Assembly: GCF_008274215.1 (NCBI RefSeq)
Contig: NZ_VTPS01000013.1
Coordinates: 1-64,000 of the forward strand
DNA: 64,000 nt
Origin: Calorimonas adulescens
Lineage (GTDB): Bacteria > Bacillota > Thermoanaerobacteria > Thermoanaerobacterales > UBA4877
Direction of reading: 5' to 3'
Positions within the stretch are counted from its first letter, which is position 1. Each line of letters begins with the position of its first letter. The translations under genes were made by a program, and so were the position numbers. The notes beneath the pieces were generated by a model. That model was not told the DNA's origin, ran no database searches, and saw only the letters and a list, made by a program, of their open reading frames with translations. Below are positions 52,774-61,612 of this stretch, piece by piece.

Positions 52774-52803
52774 TGTTTAACAATATAAACACATATTTAA
52801 ACA
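52774..52803. promoter_or_regulatory. Candidate activator-binding site upstream of the -24/-12 promoter
   Basis: TGTTTAA (52774-52780) and TTAAACA (52797-52803) form an inverted repeat whose half-sites are 23 bases apart, about 40-70 bases upstream of the -24 box. That is a usual distance for a sigma-54 activator site. The LevR-type protein encoded next door would be its ligand. Confidence 0.5.
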
Positions 52804-52805
52804 CA

Positions 52806-52839
52806 AAGAACCCCATGTGGGATTCCATATGGAGTTCTT
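52806..52839 (-). terminator. Terminator of the second LevR-type gene
   Basis: AAGAAC.CCAT and ATGG.GTTCTT arms pair right after the regulator stop (52845), followed on the minus strand by TTTGTGTTT. It insulates the regulator gene from the sigma-54 operon it controls. Confidence 0.7.
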
Positions 52840-52844
52840 CATGT

Positions 52845-55565
52845 TTAAATATATACACTACAGCACTTCTTAAATATCTCTATTATATAACAAATCTCAT
52901 CATCACTAAATTTTATGTCAAATTCTTCTTCCAAATATTTGATACTCTCTCTTATGGTCTGAAAAAGTAATTTCTCTTCATTTATCAAGCTACTTTTTGC
53001 TTCATACACAACAAAATTGTTTGTTATTATTCTTTCAATGGCACAACCAATATGAAGACCAAGTTTCAAAACAAATTCATCCTCTAAATCACATCCCAAC
53101 TCTTGTTGTATATCTCTAACAAATATCTTATAAAACTGCACAAATTTACTTGGATTTACATATAATAAAAGTTCCTCAAGATCATTTTTAATTTCATCGT
53201 ATACATTGCTATATGCTACATCATAGTTTCTGTTTATTTTTTTAAACACATTTCTTTTATCTTTAAAAAATTCATCAACATAAACAAATGGTACACCGGG
53301 TAGATTAGGATTAATTGAACCAATTATGAGTTTCACATCATAATTTTTAGTTATTTTTTCTATATCGTCATGATTGTTAATATCTAATGCAAATATATCA
53401 TATTGGGTAAGTTCCGGGAAATTTTCATTTATATATTTTTTAATTTTACTTGCTGTCCCAACCCCCGTGCTACAAATGGTAATAATAGCCCCATTCTTTA
53501 CCTTTTTCTCTGACTCAAAATCAGTAAAGGAATAATAAATTGTATCCAAATCCTCTTTAAGGAAATAAGCCTTTCTTGCCGCTTCTAAAACCAGCGGCAT
53601 ATTAACCTTTTCTATAGTTCTGGTCGGTATACCTGTCAACTTAGTTATCGAAGCCCCAAAATTTTTTAGTGAACCCATATCAGCCAGAATTAATATTCCC
53701 TTTCCCTGATTTATCTTCTTACATAGGTTTTTTACATCATTAAATGCCTCTAATACATCCATATTTAAACTAACGTCAAATCCATATATTTTGTTAATAT
53801 TTAGCAACTTATTGGCGCACTCTGCCATACTTTTTGCCGTTGAATTTCCATGTGTTAAAATTAAAATAACTACAGTTTCATCACCCATATTCTTGATAGT
53901 ATTTGAAGCTATAAATAAAGTAATAAAACTTATCTCTTCCTTGGGTATCCTGGCAGCAAAATTAACTTCCATTTCTTTTACTATCTTTTTTGCAATGCCA
54001 TACTCTCTCGGATAATTCTTTTCCATTTGATTAAGTGAGATATTTTGAGCATATACACCCTTTTTCGTTCTTTCTAAAAGACTTTGTATATGCAACGACA
54101 ATGCATATATAAAATTATCAGGAAATTTTTTGCCGAGTTCTAATTCTAACCTTGTTTTAAGATCGACTACATATTGAATTACATTATCACTTACTAGCTT
54201 CTTTAAGTCAGTAAACGTTTGCTCATGAACAGGTTTGTTTTCTTTTGAAAAATAATTATCAATTATCTTGTTTATATTCTTAACCATTTCATCATTATCA
54301 TAACCAAGGTCCTGCAGTTCTTTTATCTTACTGATAATAAAATCATAAAAATCAAATTGTGCCTCATTTTTTATACCACAATAAGATGAAATTTTTATTA
54401 TATCATCAAATCCCTCAAATTCAAATGAATCGTCACTATCAGGTATAAAGGTGTTATCTTTGATAAAATCCGGTAGTAAGGAAAAATCTATTTTCAATAC
54501 TCTTTCCTCAGACGTATATGTTCTTAATAGGGCCTTCGCACATGCCATTTGTACTACAGACGTCATTTCGCCAATATTTCCACTATAATTATGCTTTGAT
54601 AATAATTTGAATACATCCCCGTCAATATAAAGATCCCGATTCAATTTTTTAGCTTCCTCTTCAAACTTTTTCCTTAGAATTTCTATCTTCTCATTAAATG
54701 CTCTTTTATCCAAACTGGGTATCTTGATTACAACGGGAATACGCCTCATAAACGTCCTCAATAAAGCCGAATCAGGGTCTTCTGTAGTGGCAGCTATTAT
54801 CATCAAATGTGCACTTCTCGTCTTAGAATCACCAAGCCTGTGATATTCGCCCCTATCTATCAGATAGAAAAACATTTCCTGGCCTTCAGGCGGAAGCCTG
54901 TGAACCTCATCTAAAAACAAAATGCCATTTTCGGCGCTTTCTACTATCCCTGCCTTATCCGAATCGGCACCGGTAAATGCTCCCTTTACGTATCCAAAGA
55001 GATAGGCCATTAGAAGCTGTGGGTTGTTATAATAATCAGCACAATTAAATGTAATAAACTTTTCATGTCTGCCCATAAGCTTTGAAAATTCAAACATAAG
55101 TTCGGCAAGCCGTGTCTTCCCTGTACCTGGTGGACCAATTATTAGGGTATGAAGACCTAAAGGCGGATATAGTACAGCAGCCTTGGCCTGCTCTATCTGA
55201 GTTTTCAGGCTACCATCATAACCCACGAGTTCCTCAAATGGATCTCTTTTTGGTGGATCATTTGTACTGTTAATGAGTCGCTTAAACTCCTCAATGTTAA
55301 TGATATTTGAAGATAATGAAACGTTCAGAGATTCCTCAAATGTATGCTTATCGATATAGTATACGGGTTTGCTCTTTATCTTTATAAGTTTTTTGTCCCT
55401 TACCAGCTGATTCAATATTGCACTTACATTTGCCCTTGAGATATTGGTACTTTTAGAAATAAAAGAAGCTGTTAGGTTGGTTATCTTAAGATTTTTGTAA
55501 TCGTCAATTGATATCCTTGATGTAGACTCCCTCACAAAATTCAATATTTTTTCTTTATTGCTCAT
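52845..55565 (-). CDS. LevR-type sigma-54 activator with two PRDs (second)
   Basis: Protein of 906 residues from ATG 55565, six bases after GGGGGG; earlier in-frame starts lack a site. Order: helix-turn-helix in residues 1-70; AAA+ domain with Walker A IGPPGTGKTR (144-152), GAFTGA (195-200) and [14 protein letters not shown] (217); a PRD around 400-530 with the histidine in YALSLHIQSLLE; a mannose-type IIA domain with ILTHGNSTAKSM; a GatB-like IIB domain with TICSTGVGTAS; and a second PRD at the C-terminus (LKLGLHIGCAIERI). The last domain is where it differs from the first regulator, which ends in a IIA domain. It sits just upstream of the -24/-12 promoter it should activate. Confidence 0.9.
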   Translation of the reverse strand: MSNKEKILNFVRESTSRISIDDYKNLKITNLTASFISKSTNISRANVSAILNQLVRDKKLIKIKSKPVYYIDKHTFEESLNVSLSSNIINIEEFKRLINSTNDPPKRDPFEELVGYDGSLKTQIEQAKAAVLYPPLGLHTLIIGPPGTGKTRLAELMFEFSKLMGRHEKFITFNCADYYNNPQLLMAYLFGYVKGAFTGADSDKAGIVESAENGILFLDEVHRLPPEGQEMFFYLIDRGEYHRLGDSKTRSAHLMIIAATTEDPDSALLRTFMRRIPVVIKIPSLDKRAFNEKIEILRKKFEEEAKKLNRDLYIDGDVFKLLSKHNYSGNIGEMTSVVQMACAKALLRTYTSEERVLKIDFSLLPDFIKDNTFIPDSDDSFEFEGFDDIIKISSYCGIKNEAQFDFYDFIISKIKELQDLGYDNDEMVKNINKIIDNYFSKENKPVHEQTFTDLKKLVSDNVIQYVVDLKTRLELELGKKFPDNFIYALSLHIQSLLERTKKGVYAQNISLNQMEKNYPREYGIAKKIVKEMEVNFAARIPKEEISFITLFIASNTIKNMGDETVVILILTHGNSTAKSMAECANKLLNINKIYGFDVSLNMDVLEAFNDVKNLCKKINQGKGILILADMGSLKNFGASITKLTGIPTRTIEKVNMPLVLEAARKAYFLKEDLDTIYYSFTDFESEKKVKNGAIITICSTGVGTASKIKKYINENFPELTQYDIFALDINNHDDIEKITKNYDVKLIIGSINPNLPGVPFVYVDEFFKDKRNVFKKINRNYDVAYSNVYDEIKNDLEELLLYVNPSKFVQFYKIFVRDIQQELGCDLEDEFVLKLGLHIGCAIERIITNNFVVYEAKSSLINEEKLLFQTIRESIKYLEEEFDIKFSDDEICYIIEIFKKCCSVYI

Positions 55566-55586
55566 AGGCATCCCCCCAAATATAAC

Positions 55587-55622
55587 AAAACCTATGAATA
55601 TTTTAACATATCCATAGGTTTT
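55587..55622 (-). promoter_or_regulatory. Inverted repeat in the leader of the second LevR-type gene
   Basis: AAAACCTATG (55587-55596) and CATAGGTTTT (55613-55622) are perfect 10-bp arms around 16 bases, ending 10 bases before the GGGGGG ribosome site. It could be an operator or an mRNA hairpin that limits translation of the activator. The rest of the interval 55623-55873 holds no gene. Confidence 0.55.
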
Positions 55623-55873
55623 AGATAAGCGGTCATACGTCTGTTTGAGCTTATTAAAACTGTTTATTTTTTCAATAGCCACCATAAATTGCAGTGAAAG
55701 CATCAATTAGGCACATCTTTTATTATCTTATTCTACAGCTATGGACCTATAAATTAATTATATTGTTTAATTATATAATCATTATGGCCTTAGTTTTTTA
55801 ATATAGTGACCCTGCAGATAATACGAGCAAGACTATAATCAGGATACTTAATCTCCTCATTTTCTCCCCTCCT

Positions 55874-56785
55874 CTATAATCTTGCCCAGGCCTCATTAAG
55901 GGTCCTTTTGGCATTGGCAATGACCAGCTCTGGCTTCTCACCGGGCTGCGGTTTTACCTCAAAGCTGACTATTGGCGGCTTTTCTGTGTTCAAAAAGCCC
56001 ATCTCTAAAAGCACCTTTAAAAATTCCTTTACCTCTTCTACGTCGTTTTCCCCTCCCTTTATGCCAAACCTTGGATGTGCATCTCCGTATGCCGGATGGT
56101 TTTTGTCCCTAACTACACAGTTCCCTAAATGTGCATGGGTGAGATAGTCTTTTATAGGCAGCAGTGCTTCTTCTGGTGTCTCACCCAGTAAGGGCAGGTG
56201 GCTTAAGTCATGCAAAAGGCCAAAGTTTTTGTGTTTCCTCCTTACCTCCCTGGCTATAGCTACAGCATCACTAACCTGGCCAATAATAGACTTCTTATCT
56301 ATCTCAGTGTCAAACACCTCCAGCTCCACCATCAGGTCTCCCTTAGATGCTGCGTAATCGCATATTTCACCTATAGAGTCTGCTAAGAGCTGCATTTCCT
56401 TATCCTTATTCTCTTTCTCAAACTTGCCGCTTAAAAAGGCTATGCCCTCAGCCCCCAGATAATGTGCCTCATCCACGCCCTCTTTTACGGTGTCTATGGC
56501 CTTTCTCCTCAAGTCTTCATCCATGGAGTTCAAGTTATATCCTGTGGTCAGGATCCTGGGCTGTGCCCCATAGGCAATGCTCACATGGGATACCTCAAGC
56601 ATTTTCCTAACGTTTTCCCTGACCTTATCGTCTTTTATCCATGACAGTTCCACAGCATTGAAATACTCATCTGTGAGTATCTTTTCAATGGTCTCTTCTA
56701 TCGGGCCCTCTCCCTTCATGCACTCAGGGAAGGCCATAAAGTGTATAATACCTACCCTCATATACTCATACATGTTCCCTCTCAT
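55874..56785 (-). CDS. Sugar phosphate isomerase/epimerase (xylose-isomerase-like TIM barrel)
   Basis: Protein of 303 residues of the AP-endonuclease-2 fold. Typical metal-site strands are seen: VELSWIKDD near the start, GAEGIAFLSGKFEKENKDKE, LMVELEVFDTEIDKKS (glutamate ligand), FGLLHDLSHLPLLGETPEE (aspartate and histidine) and THAHLGNCVVRD. A closing IVSFEVKPQPGEKPE supplies the last glutamate. Relatives isomerise ketoses or process inosose. It ends the DeoR-aldolase-kinase operon, so it probably makes the ketose that the kinase phosphorylates. Confidence 0.8.
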   Translation of the reverse strand: MRGNMYEYMRVGIIHFMAFPECMKGEGPIEETIEKILTDEYFNAVELSWIKDDKVRENVRKMLEVSHVSIAYGAQPRILTTGYNLNSMDEDLRRKAIDTVKEGVDEAHYLGAEGIAFLSGKFEKENKDKEMQLLADSIGEICDYAASKGDLMVELEVFDTEIDKKSIIGQVSDAVAIAREVRRKHKNFGLLHDLSHLPLLGETPEEALLPIKDYLTHAHLGNCVVRDKNHPAYGDAHPRFGIKGGENDVEEVKEFLKVLLEMGFLNTEKPPIVSFEVKPQPGEKPELVIANAKRTLNEAWARL

Positions 56786-56800
56786 AGAACATCTCTCCTT

Positions 56801-58312
56801 TCACATTTTCGTGAGTTTATTAAATATGGGCTCTACCAAACTGTAGAGTTCCTCATAGACATTGTAATACTTCTTGTATTTCTCATGGGCAGCTTCATCA
56901 GGGGTTATATATTCCACTGCGCTGTTTATTTCCCTTGCTTTCGTCACAGGGTCATTTATTATACCCAGGCCTTTAAGGGTCAGAAGATAAGCTCCCAGCG
57001 ATGCAGCCTCCTGCGTCCTGGTCTTTTTAACCCTCTTCCCTGTAACATCAGCCTTTATCTGACTCCAGACCCTGCCCTTGCTGCCTCCACCCATGCCTAT
57101 CATTTCACTTATCTCTATGCCATTTTCCTCTAATACACCAATACAGGCATTTATCTCATAGGCAACACCCTCCAGTATTGCACGGGCGATATCCCACCTG
57201 TCTGTGCCAAGGGTGAAGCCAAGTATAGTCCCTCTCGCATTTGGATTCCATCTGGTGGCCTTTGCCCCCATAAAGAAAGGAAGAAGTATAAGGCCACCAG
57301 AACCTACAGGTTTTTTCTCAATTTTTTCATCTATCAGGTCATATACATCTAAATCAAATTGTTCTGCTGTTTCCCGCTCACTCTTGCAAAACTCATCCCT
57401 GAACCATCTGTATATGGTGCCGGATGTGGTCATGCCCTGTTCCATAAGGTACTTATCTCTCAGGCTGTGTATGCTTACTGTAACCCTTTTGTCAATATTT
57501 TTAGGCACACTGTCCAAAGACACGGAGAGGTTTGTGGTGGTACCTGTAGACTCCATGGCCGTATCCCTGTCTATGCCCACACCCAGCGCCTCGCACTGCC
57601 TGTCTCCTGCACCTGCCACTACCGGTATACCATCTCTTAAACCAAGTACTGCAGCGGCTTCCCTGGTTAACCTGCCGGCAACCTCATCGGAATAGACCAA
57701 GGATGGGAGCTTTTCTGGATTTATACCTATAAAGTCCAGCACATCTTTCATCCATTTCTTATCCTTTATGTCCAGGTACATGGTCCTGCAGGCGAGGCTG
57801 TAGTCTTCCACATATTCCCCCGTCAATTTATATATTATGTAGTCCTTAGGTTGGAGGAATTTAAAGGCACTACATAAATCAAACCCGTTATTCTTAAACC
57901 ATAGAAGCTTGGTTGCAGTAAATGTGGTATCTGATATAAGGCCGGTATGGTCATGAAGATAGTCAAAGCCAAACCTTTTCGATAAGATATTCGCCTCATC
58001 CTTTGAGCGCCTATCCATCCATGATATGGCACGCATCATGGGCCTACCCGCGTTGTCAACGGCTGTTACCGTTTCCCTCTGGGATGAGAGTCCAATGCCT
58101 ATGATATCTGCATCTCCTATGGCGGCCAGGCCATCCCTGGTAGTGCCAATTATAGCCCCCCACCAGTCATCGGGGTCCTGTTCTGCGTATCCCGGCCCAT
58201 CGCTATATATGCGGTATTCTCTCGAAGAGGAATACAGGATATTGCCGTCTGTGTCGAAAAATACAGTTTTTAATGAGGTTGTACCTATGTCATAGGTGAT
58301 TATCACATTCAT
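56801..58312 (-). CDS. FGGY-family carbohydrate kinase
   Basis: Protein of 503 residues. It has the N-terminal phosphate-1 loop TYDIGTTSLKTVFFDTDGNI, the FGGY signature region with GAGDRQCEALGVGIDRDTAM, and ESTGTTTNLSV. The C-terminal ATP-site segments are GVAYEINACIGVLEENGIEI and MIGMGGGSKGRVWSQIKADV, followed by EAASLGAYLL. It resembles xylulose and autoinducer kinases, but the sugar is unknown. It overlaps the aldolase gene by 4 bases. Confidence 0.88.
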   Translation of the reverse strand: MNVIITYDIGTTSLKTVFFDTDGNILYSSSREYRIYSDGPGYAEQDPDDWWGAIIGTTRDGLAAIGDADIIGIGLSSQRETVTAVDNAGRPMMRAISWMDRRSKDEANILSKRFGFDYLHDHTGLISDTTFTATKLLWFKNNGFDLCSAFKFLQPKDYIIYKLTGEYVEDYSLACRTMYLDIKDKKWMKDVLDFIGINPEKLPSLVYSDEVAGRLTREAAAVLGLRDGIPVVAGAGDRQCEALGVGIDRDTAMESTGTTTNLSVSLDSVPKNIDKRVTVSIHSLRDKYLMEQGMTTSGTIYRWFRDEFCKSERETAEQFDLDVYDLIDEKIEKKPVGSGGLILLPFFMGAKATRWNPNARGTILGFTLGTDRWDIARAILEGVAYEINACIGVLEENGIEISEMIGMGGGSKGRVWSQIKADVTGKRVKKTRTQEAASLGAYLLTLKGLGIINDPVTKAREINSAVEYITPDEAAHEKYKKYYNVYEELYSLVEPIFNKLTKM

Positions 58313-59148
58313 GCCATATCCCTGCTCCCAAAAAGTTCTATATACCTCTTTACGACATCCCTTGTCTCTTTCTTGAGCCCATCCAATACCAAGGCTAATT
58401 CCTGGTCTTTTTTTAGCTCATTGCGTAACCTGTCCATACCCCTTACAGATATTTCAGTAAATATATTCACCTTGCATATCCCATTTTTTATAGATGTAAT
58501 GAAGTCATCATCGCTCAGGCCCGAACCTCCGTGCAGAACCAGTGGCACATCCACAGTATTTTTTATTGCTCTTAGCCTTTCAAAATCCAGGTGCGGCTTG
58601 CCTATATACATACCGTGGACAGAGCCATAGGACACTGCCAGGGCGTCCACACCTGTCTCTTCCACATATCTTTTTGCTTCCTCAGGCTTGGTAAAAAAGT
58701 CAGAGTCAAGAGTCTCTGCATTTATATTTCTACCCACATAACCCAATTCACCCTCCACACTGATGCCTGCTGCCCTAGCTATCCTCACAATTTCTCTTGT
58801 GTTTTTTATGTTTTCCTCCATGGGCAGGGAAGAACCATCATACATAACCGATGAAAACCCATACTTTACAGCCAGTATTATGTTGTCAAAGCTCTTACCG
58901 TGGTCCAGGTGAAGCGCCACAGGTATATCTGTGCACTCTATATATGCGAGGGCCGCCCGCGTCAGCGACTTCATATCTATTATCCCCAAAAGCCTTTCGG
59001 GTACCGCCAGTATTACAGGGGAATTTTCTTCCTCCGCAGCCTCTATGATACCTTCAAGAGTCTTAATGTCTATGAAGTCAAAGGCGCCTACGCCATACCC
59101 TTTATCCTTTGCCCTACTTAGCATGTCTACCATGTTGACTAAAGCCAT
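58309..59148 (-). CDS. Class II ketose-bisphosphate aldolase
   Basis: Protein of 279 residues of the FbaA/GatY/IolJ group. It has VGAFDFIDIKTLEGIIEAAE, the zinc-ligand LHLDHGKSFDNIILAVKYGF, and SSVMYDGSSLPMEENIKNTR. SVEGELGYVGRN contributes the zinc-site glutamate, and VSYGSVHGMY and PLVLHGGSGLSDDD contribute the remaining histidines. It cleaves a ketose 1,6-bisphosphate (fructose, tagatose or a deoxy analogue) or a ketose 1-phosphate. It follows deoR by 15 bases. Confidence 0.9.
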   Translation of the reverse strand: MALVNMVDMLSRAKDKGYGVGAFDFIDIKTLEGIIEAAEEENSPVILAVPERLLGIIDMKSLTRAALAYIECTDIPVALHLDHGKSFDNIILAVKYGFSSVMYDGSSLPMEENIKNTREIVRIARAAGISVEGELGYVGRNINAETLDSDFFTKPEEAKRYVEETGVDALAVSYGSVHGMYIGKPHLDFERLRAIKNTVDVPLVLHGGSGLSDDDFITSIKNGICKVNIFTEISVRGMDRLRNELKKDQELALVLDGLKKETRDVVKRYIELFGSRDMA

Positions 59149-59163
59149 TGTATTACTCCTCTC

Positions 59164-59922
59164 TCAGCAGGTTATAACTTTTATGCCTATATCGGCCAGG
59201 CCTGAGACAAAGTCCACATCCACCTGGCCGGCTATCACCACCTCATCAACCTCACTTATATCGGCAAATGACACCATTGCCCTCTTGTTAATCTTTGAGG
59301 AATCGGCTACGATAATAACCCTATCGCTGGACGACATCATTGCCCTCTTTACCTCAGCCTCAAAGGTGTCACCTGCAGTAAAGCCCTTGTCAAAGGTTAT
59401 CCCTCCAGTGCCAATTATAGCTGCGGATGCATTATATACCTGAATATTCCTCACTGCCTCAGGCCCTATCAAAGACATGGTCTCTTTTTTTAACAGTCCG
59501 CCAGTTATAAAAACGTTTATGTTAGGACAATTTGAAAGCTCATAGGATATATTCAGGTCGTTGGTTAAGACATTTATGCTTTTATCTCTAAGAGCTCTTG
59601 CCACACACAAGGTAGTAGAGCCGGCATCTAAGATGACAAAAGACCCATCATCTATTATTTCAGCCATTTTTCTACCTATGGCCATTTTTTCTTCCAGGTT
59701 TTCTTCATTCCTTACCCGGAGTGGCGGCACCACATAGCTATCCTCTGTCAAGACCGCTCCGCCATAGTTTTTCTTCAGTATTCCTTCTTTTTCCAGCTCA
59801 TCCAAGTCTCTCCTAATAGTCTCATCGGAAACATCAAATACCTTTGTTAGTTCAGACACTTTAATAAATCGTCTCTCTAGAAGCATCTTCTTTATCCGTG
59901 CTCTTCTCTCCGCAGCTATCAT
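59164..59922 (-). CDS. DeoR-family transcriptional regulator
   Basis: Protein of 252 residues. The N-terminal helix-turn-helix is RFIKVSELTKVFDVSDETIR with RDLDELEKEGILKKNYGGAV. The C-terminal DeoR sensor domain has IDDGSFVILDAGSTTLCVAR and IGTGGITFDKGFTAGDTFEA. DeoR sensors bind phosphosugars. It heads the aldolase-kinase-isomerase operon and should repress it until the sugar phosphate accumulates. An inverted repeat in its promoter is a good operator candidate. Confidence 0.92.
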   Translation of the reverse strand: MIAAERRARIKKMLLERRFIKVSELTKVFDVSDETIRRDLDELEKEGILKKNYGGAVLTEDSYVVPPLRVRNEENLEEKMAIGRKMAEIIDDGSFVILDAGSTTLCVARALRDKSINVLTNDLNISYELSNCPNINVFITGGLLKKETMSLIGPEAVRNIQVYNASAAIIGTGGITFDKGFTAGDTFEAEVKRAMMSSSDRVIIVADSSKINKRAMVSFADISEVDEVVIAGQVDVDFVSGLADIGIKVITC

Positions 59923-59949
59923 TTTCTGTACCCCTTACTGTTTGATTAT

Positions 59950-59997
59950 TGTTGAATTTATTGGTTTTTCTTTGGATTATATATTATATATTCAACA
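59950..59997 (-). promoter_or_regulatory. Promoter region and inverted repeat of the DeoR operon
   Basis: TGTTGAAT (59950-59957) and ATTCAACA (59990-59997) form perfect 8-bp arms 32 bases apart. Between and beside them the minus strand offers TTGGTT and TATAAT 17 bases apart. The arms flank the -10 region, as expected for a DeoR-type operator. The remaining bases to 60199 hold no gene. Confidence 0.55.
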
Positions 59998-60199
59998 TAA
60001 AACCAAAAAATCCTTCTTGCACTCCAAAAAAATTTTTTTGTATTTTGACCAATAACAATAATTTGTAATACGGCAAAGTTAAAATTAAATTTTATTATTA
60101 TATTCTTAACCCTAAACCCTATAGTTATTTTGATAGCGCTAAAACTCCGCAAAATGATTCACATGCGATATTATATGCAAAGCCGACGACACGACAGTA

Positions 60200-60224
60200 A
60201 AAGAAAAAAGAGGCCGCAGGCCTC
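60200..60224 (-). terminator. Terminator of the lyase/hydratase operon
   Basis: GAGGCC (60210-60215) and GGCCTC (60219-60224) pair around GCA. The minus strand continues with TTTTTTCTTTT, a classical rho-independent terminator 4 bases after the lyase stop. Confidence 0.9.
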
Positions 60225-60227
60225 CTT

Positions 60228-61103
60228 CTATTTGTACCTTGCCTCTATAGCATTTGTTTCCTCAAGTCCTATAAACTCATTGAATTTGTCAAACGATACC
60301 AATCTATCTATATATCCTGCCGTGGTACCTTTCTCATATAGTTCCTGCATTGCACCCATCATACCGTATGTTGCTGCATAGAGGTTTGTGAGTGGAAATA
60401 CTACCAGTTTAAAGCCAAGATTCTGAAGCTCCTGTGCAGTAAGCAGAGGTGTTTTACCGTGCTCTATTATATTAGCCATGAGAGGTACACCTTTAAATTC
60501 CTCACCTATTCTCTTCAGTTCCTCCACGCTTTGGGGTGCTTCTATAAAGATAAGATCTGCTCCAGCCTCTTTGTATTTATGGCTTCTCTCTATGGCCTCA
60601 TCCAGGTCATAAACTGCTCTTGCATCAGTCCTTGACATAATCATAAAGTTCTTGTCCCGTCTTGCATCCACTGCAGCCCTTATTTTCTGTACCATCTCAT
60701 CCGTTGGTATCACCTGTTTACCCTCCATGTGGCCGCATCTTTTTGGCCATACTTGATCCTCTAAGAATATACCTGCCACACCAGCATCCTCAAAAGACCT
60801 TACAGTACGCATAGTATTCAATGGATTACCATATCCGGTATCAGCGTCGGCAAAGACCGGTATATCCACACTATCCACAATCTCTTTGGCCCTCTCAACC
60901 ATCTCATAAAAGTCAACCAGTCCCCTATCAGGCTTAGCAAGTCTTGTAGCTGACGTGCCATATCCTGTAGTAAATATTGCTTTAAAACCTGTTTTTTCTA
61001 TGATTTTTGCCGCCAGAGCATCTGGTGCGCCAGGCATAACTATTATTCCAGGGCCGTTTAAAAGTTCAACAAATCTCTTCCTTATCCGTTCTATCTTCGT
61101 CAT
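60228..61103 (-). CDS. PEP-mutase/isocitrate-lyase-family lyase, distal copy
   Basis: Protein of 291 residues. Features are PGAPDALAAKIIEKTGFKAI, VDIPVFADADTGYGNP (metal aspartates), the catalytic loop EDQVWPKRCGHMEGKQVI with the active-site cysteine, and SRTDARAVYDLDEAIER. The KRCGHMEGK loop is the form seen in 2,3-dimethylmalate lyase and oxaloacetate-hydrolase-like members. Methylisocitrate lyase has a different loop, so prpB is not assigned. It lies 13 bases after an aconitase-type small subunit and is roughly half identical to the copy at 62877. Confidence 0.85.
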   Translation of the reverse strand: MTKIERIRKRFVELLNGPGIIVMPGAPDALAAKIIEKTGFKAIFTTGYGTSATRLAKPDRGLVDFYEMVERAKEIVDSVDIPVFADADTGYGNPLNTMRTVRSFEDAGVAGIFLEDQVWPKRCGHMEGKQVIPTDEMVQKIRAAVDARRDKNFMIMSRTDARAVYDLDEAIERSHKYKEAGADLIFIEAPQSVEELKRIGEEFKGVPLMANIIEHGKTPLLTAQELQNLGFKLVVFPLTNLYAATYGMMGAMQELYEKGTTAGYIDRLVSFDKFNEFIGLEETNAIEARYK

Positions 61104-61116
61104 TATTGAACCCTCC

Positions 61117-61611
61117 TCAACGTATATTTAATTGTTTTCGAGCATAAGGAATTATTCCACCCAGTTCAATAAGTTCTGTAATAAAGGCATCAAATTTGGG
61201 AATCTCATATTCTTCATTTTTAGTTTCATTCTTTAAAATACCTCTATCTGTATCCACAAAGATTATATTCCCTCTATCAATTTGATCCGTATGTTTGAAT
61301 TCGAGGGGATATATACCCCTATTTAGACAATTCCTGAAGAATATCCTTGCAAAAGACTTTGCAATTATAAGTCTCACACCACAGCCGGATATTGCCAACA
61401 CTGCATGTTCTCTTGAACTTCCACACCCAAAATTTTCACCAGCAACGATAATATCGTTGCTGCAAACATCTTTTGCAAATTCAGTATCTATCCCTTCCAT
61501 ACAATGAGCTTTTAATTCATCAGGAGAATTGGTTACTAAATATTTTGTTGGTATAATTACATCTGTATCTATGTTATCTCCAAACGTAAATGTTCTTCCT
61601 TTGAATATCAT
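61117..61611 (-). CDS. Aconitase-family hydratase small subunit (LeuD-type)
   Basis: Protein of 164 residues from ATG 61611, six bases after GGAGGAGG; the large-subunit stop is at 61613. It has [37 protein letters not shown] (the swivel-domain substrate serine and arginine) and [20 protein letters not shown]. It forms the active site with the large subunit. Its substrate is a C4-C7 hydroxy-dicarboxylate; 3-isopropylmalate and dimethylmaleate are both possible. Confidence 0.88.
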   Translation of the reverse strand: MIFKGRTFTFGDNIDTDVIIPTKYLVTNSPDELKAHCMEGIDTEFAKDVCSNDIIVAGENFGCGSSREHAVLAISGCGVRLIIAKSFARIFFRNCLNRGIYPLEFKHTDQIDRGNIIFVDTDRGILKNETKNEEYEIPKFDAFITELIELGGIIPYARKQLNIR

Positions 61612-61612
61612 A

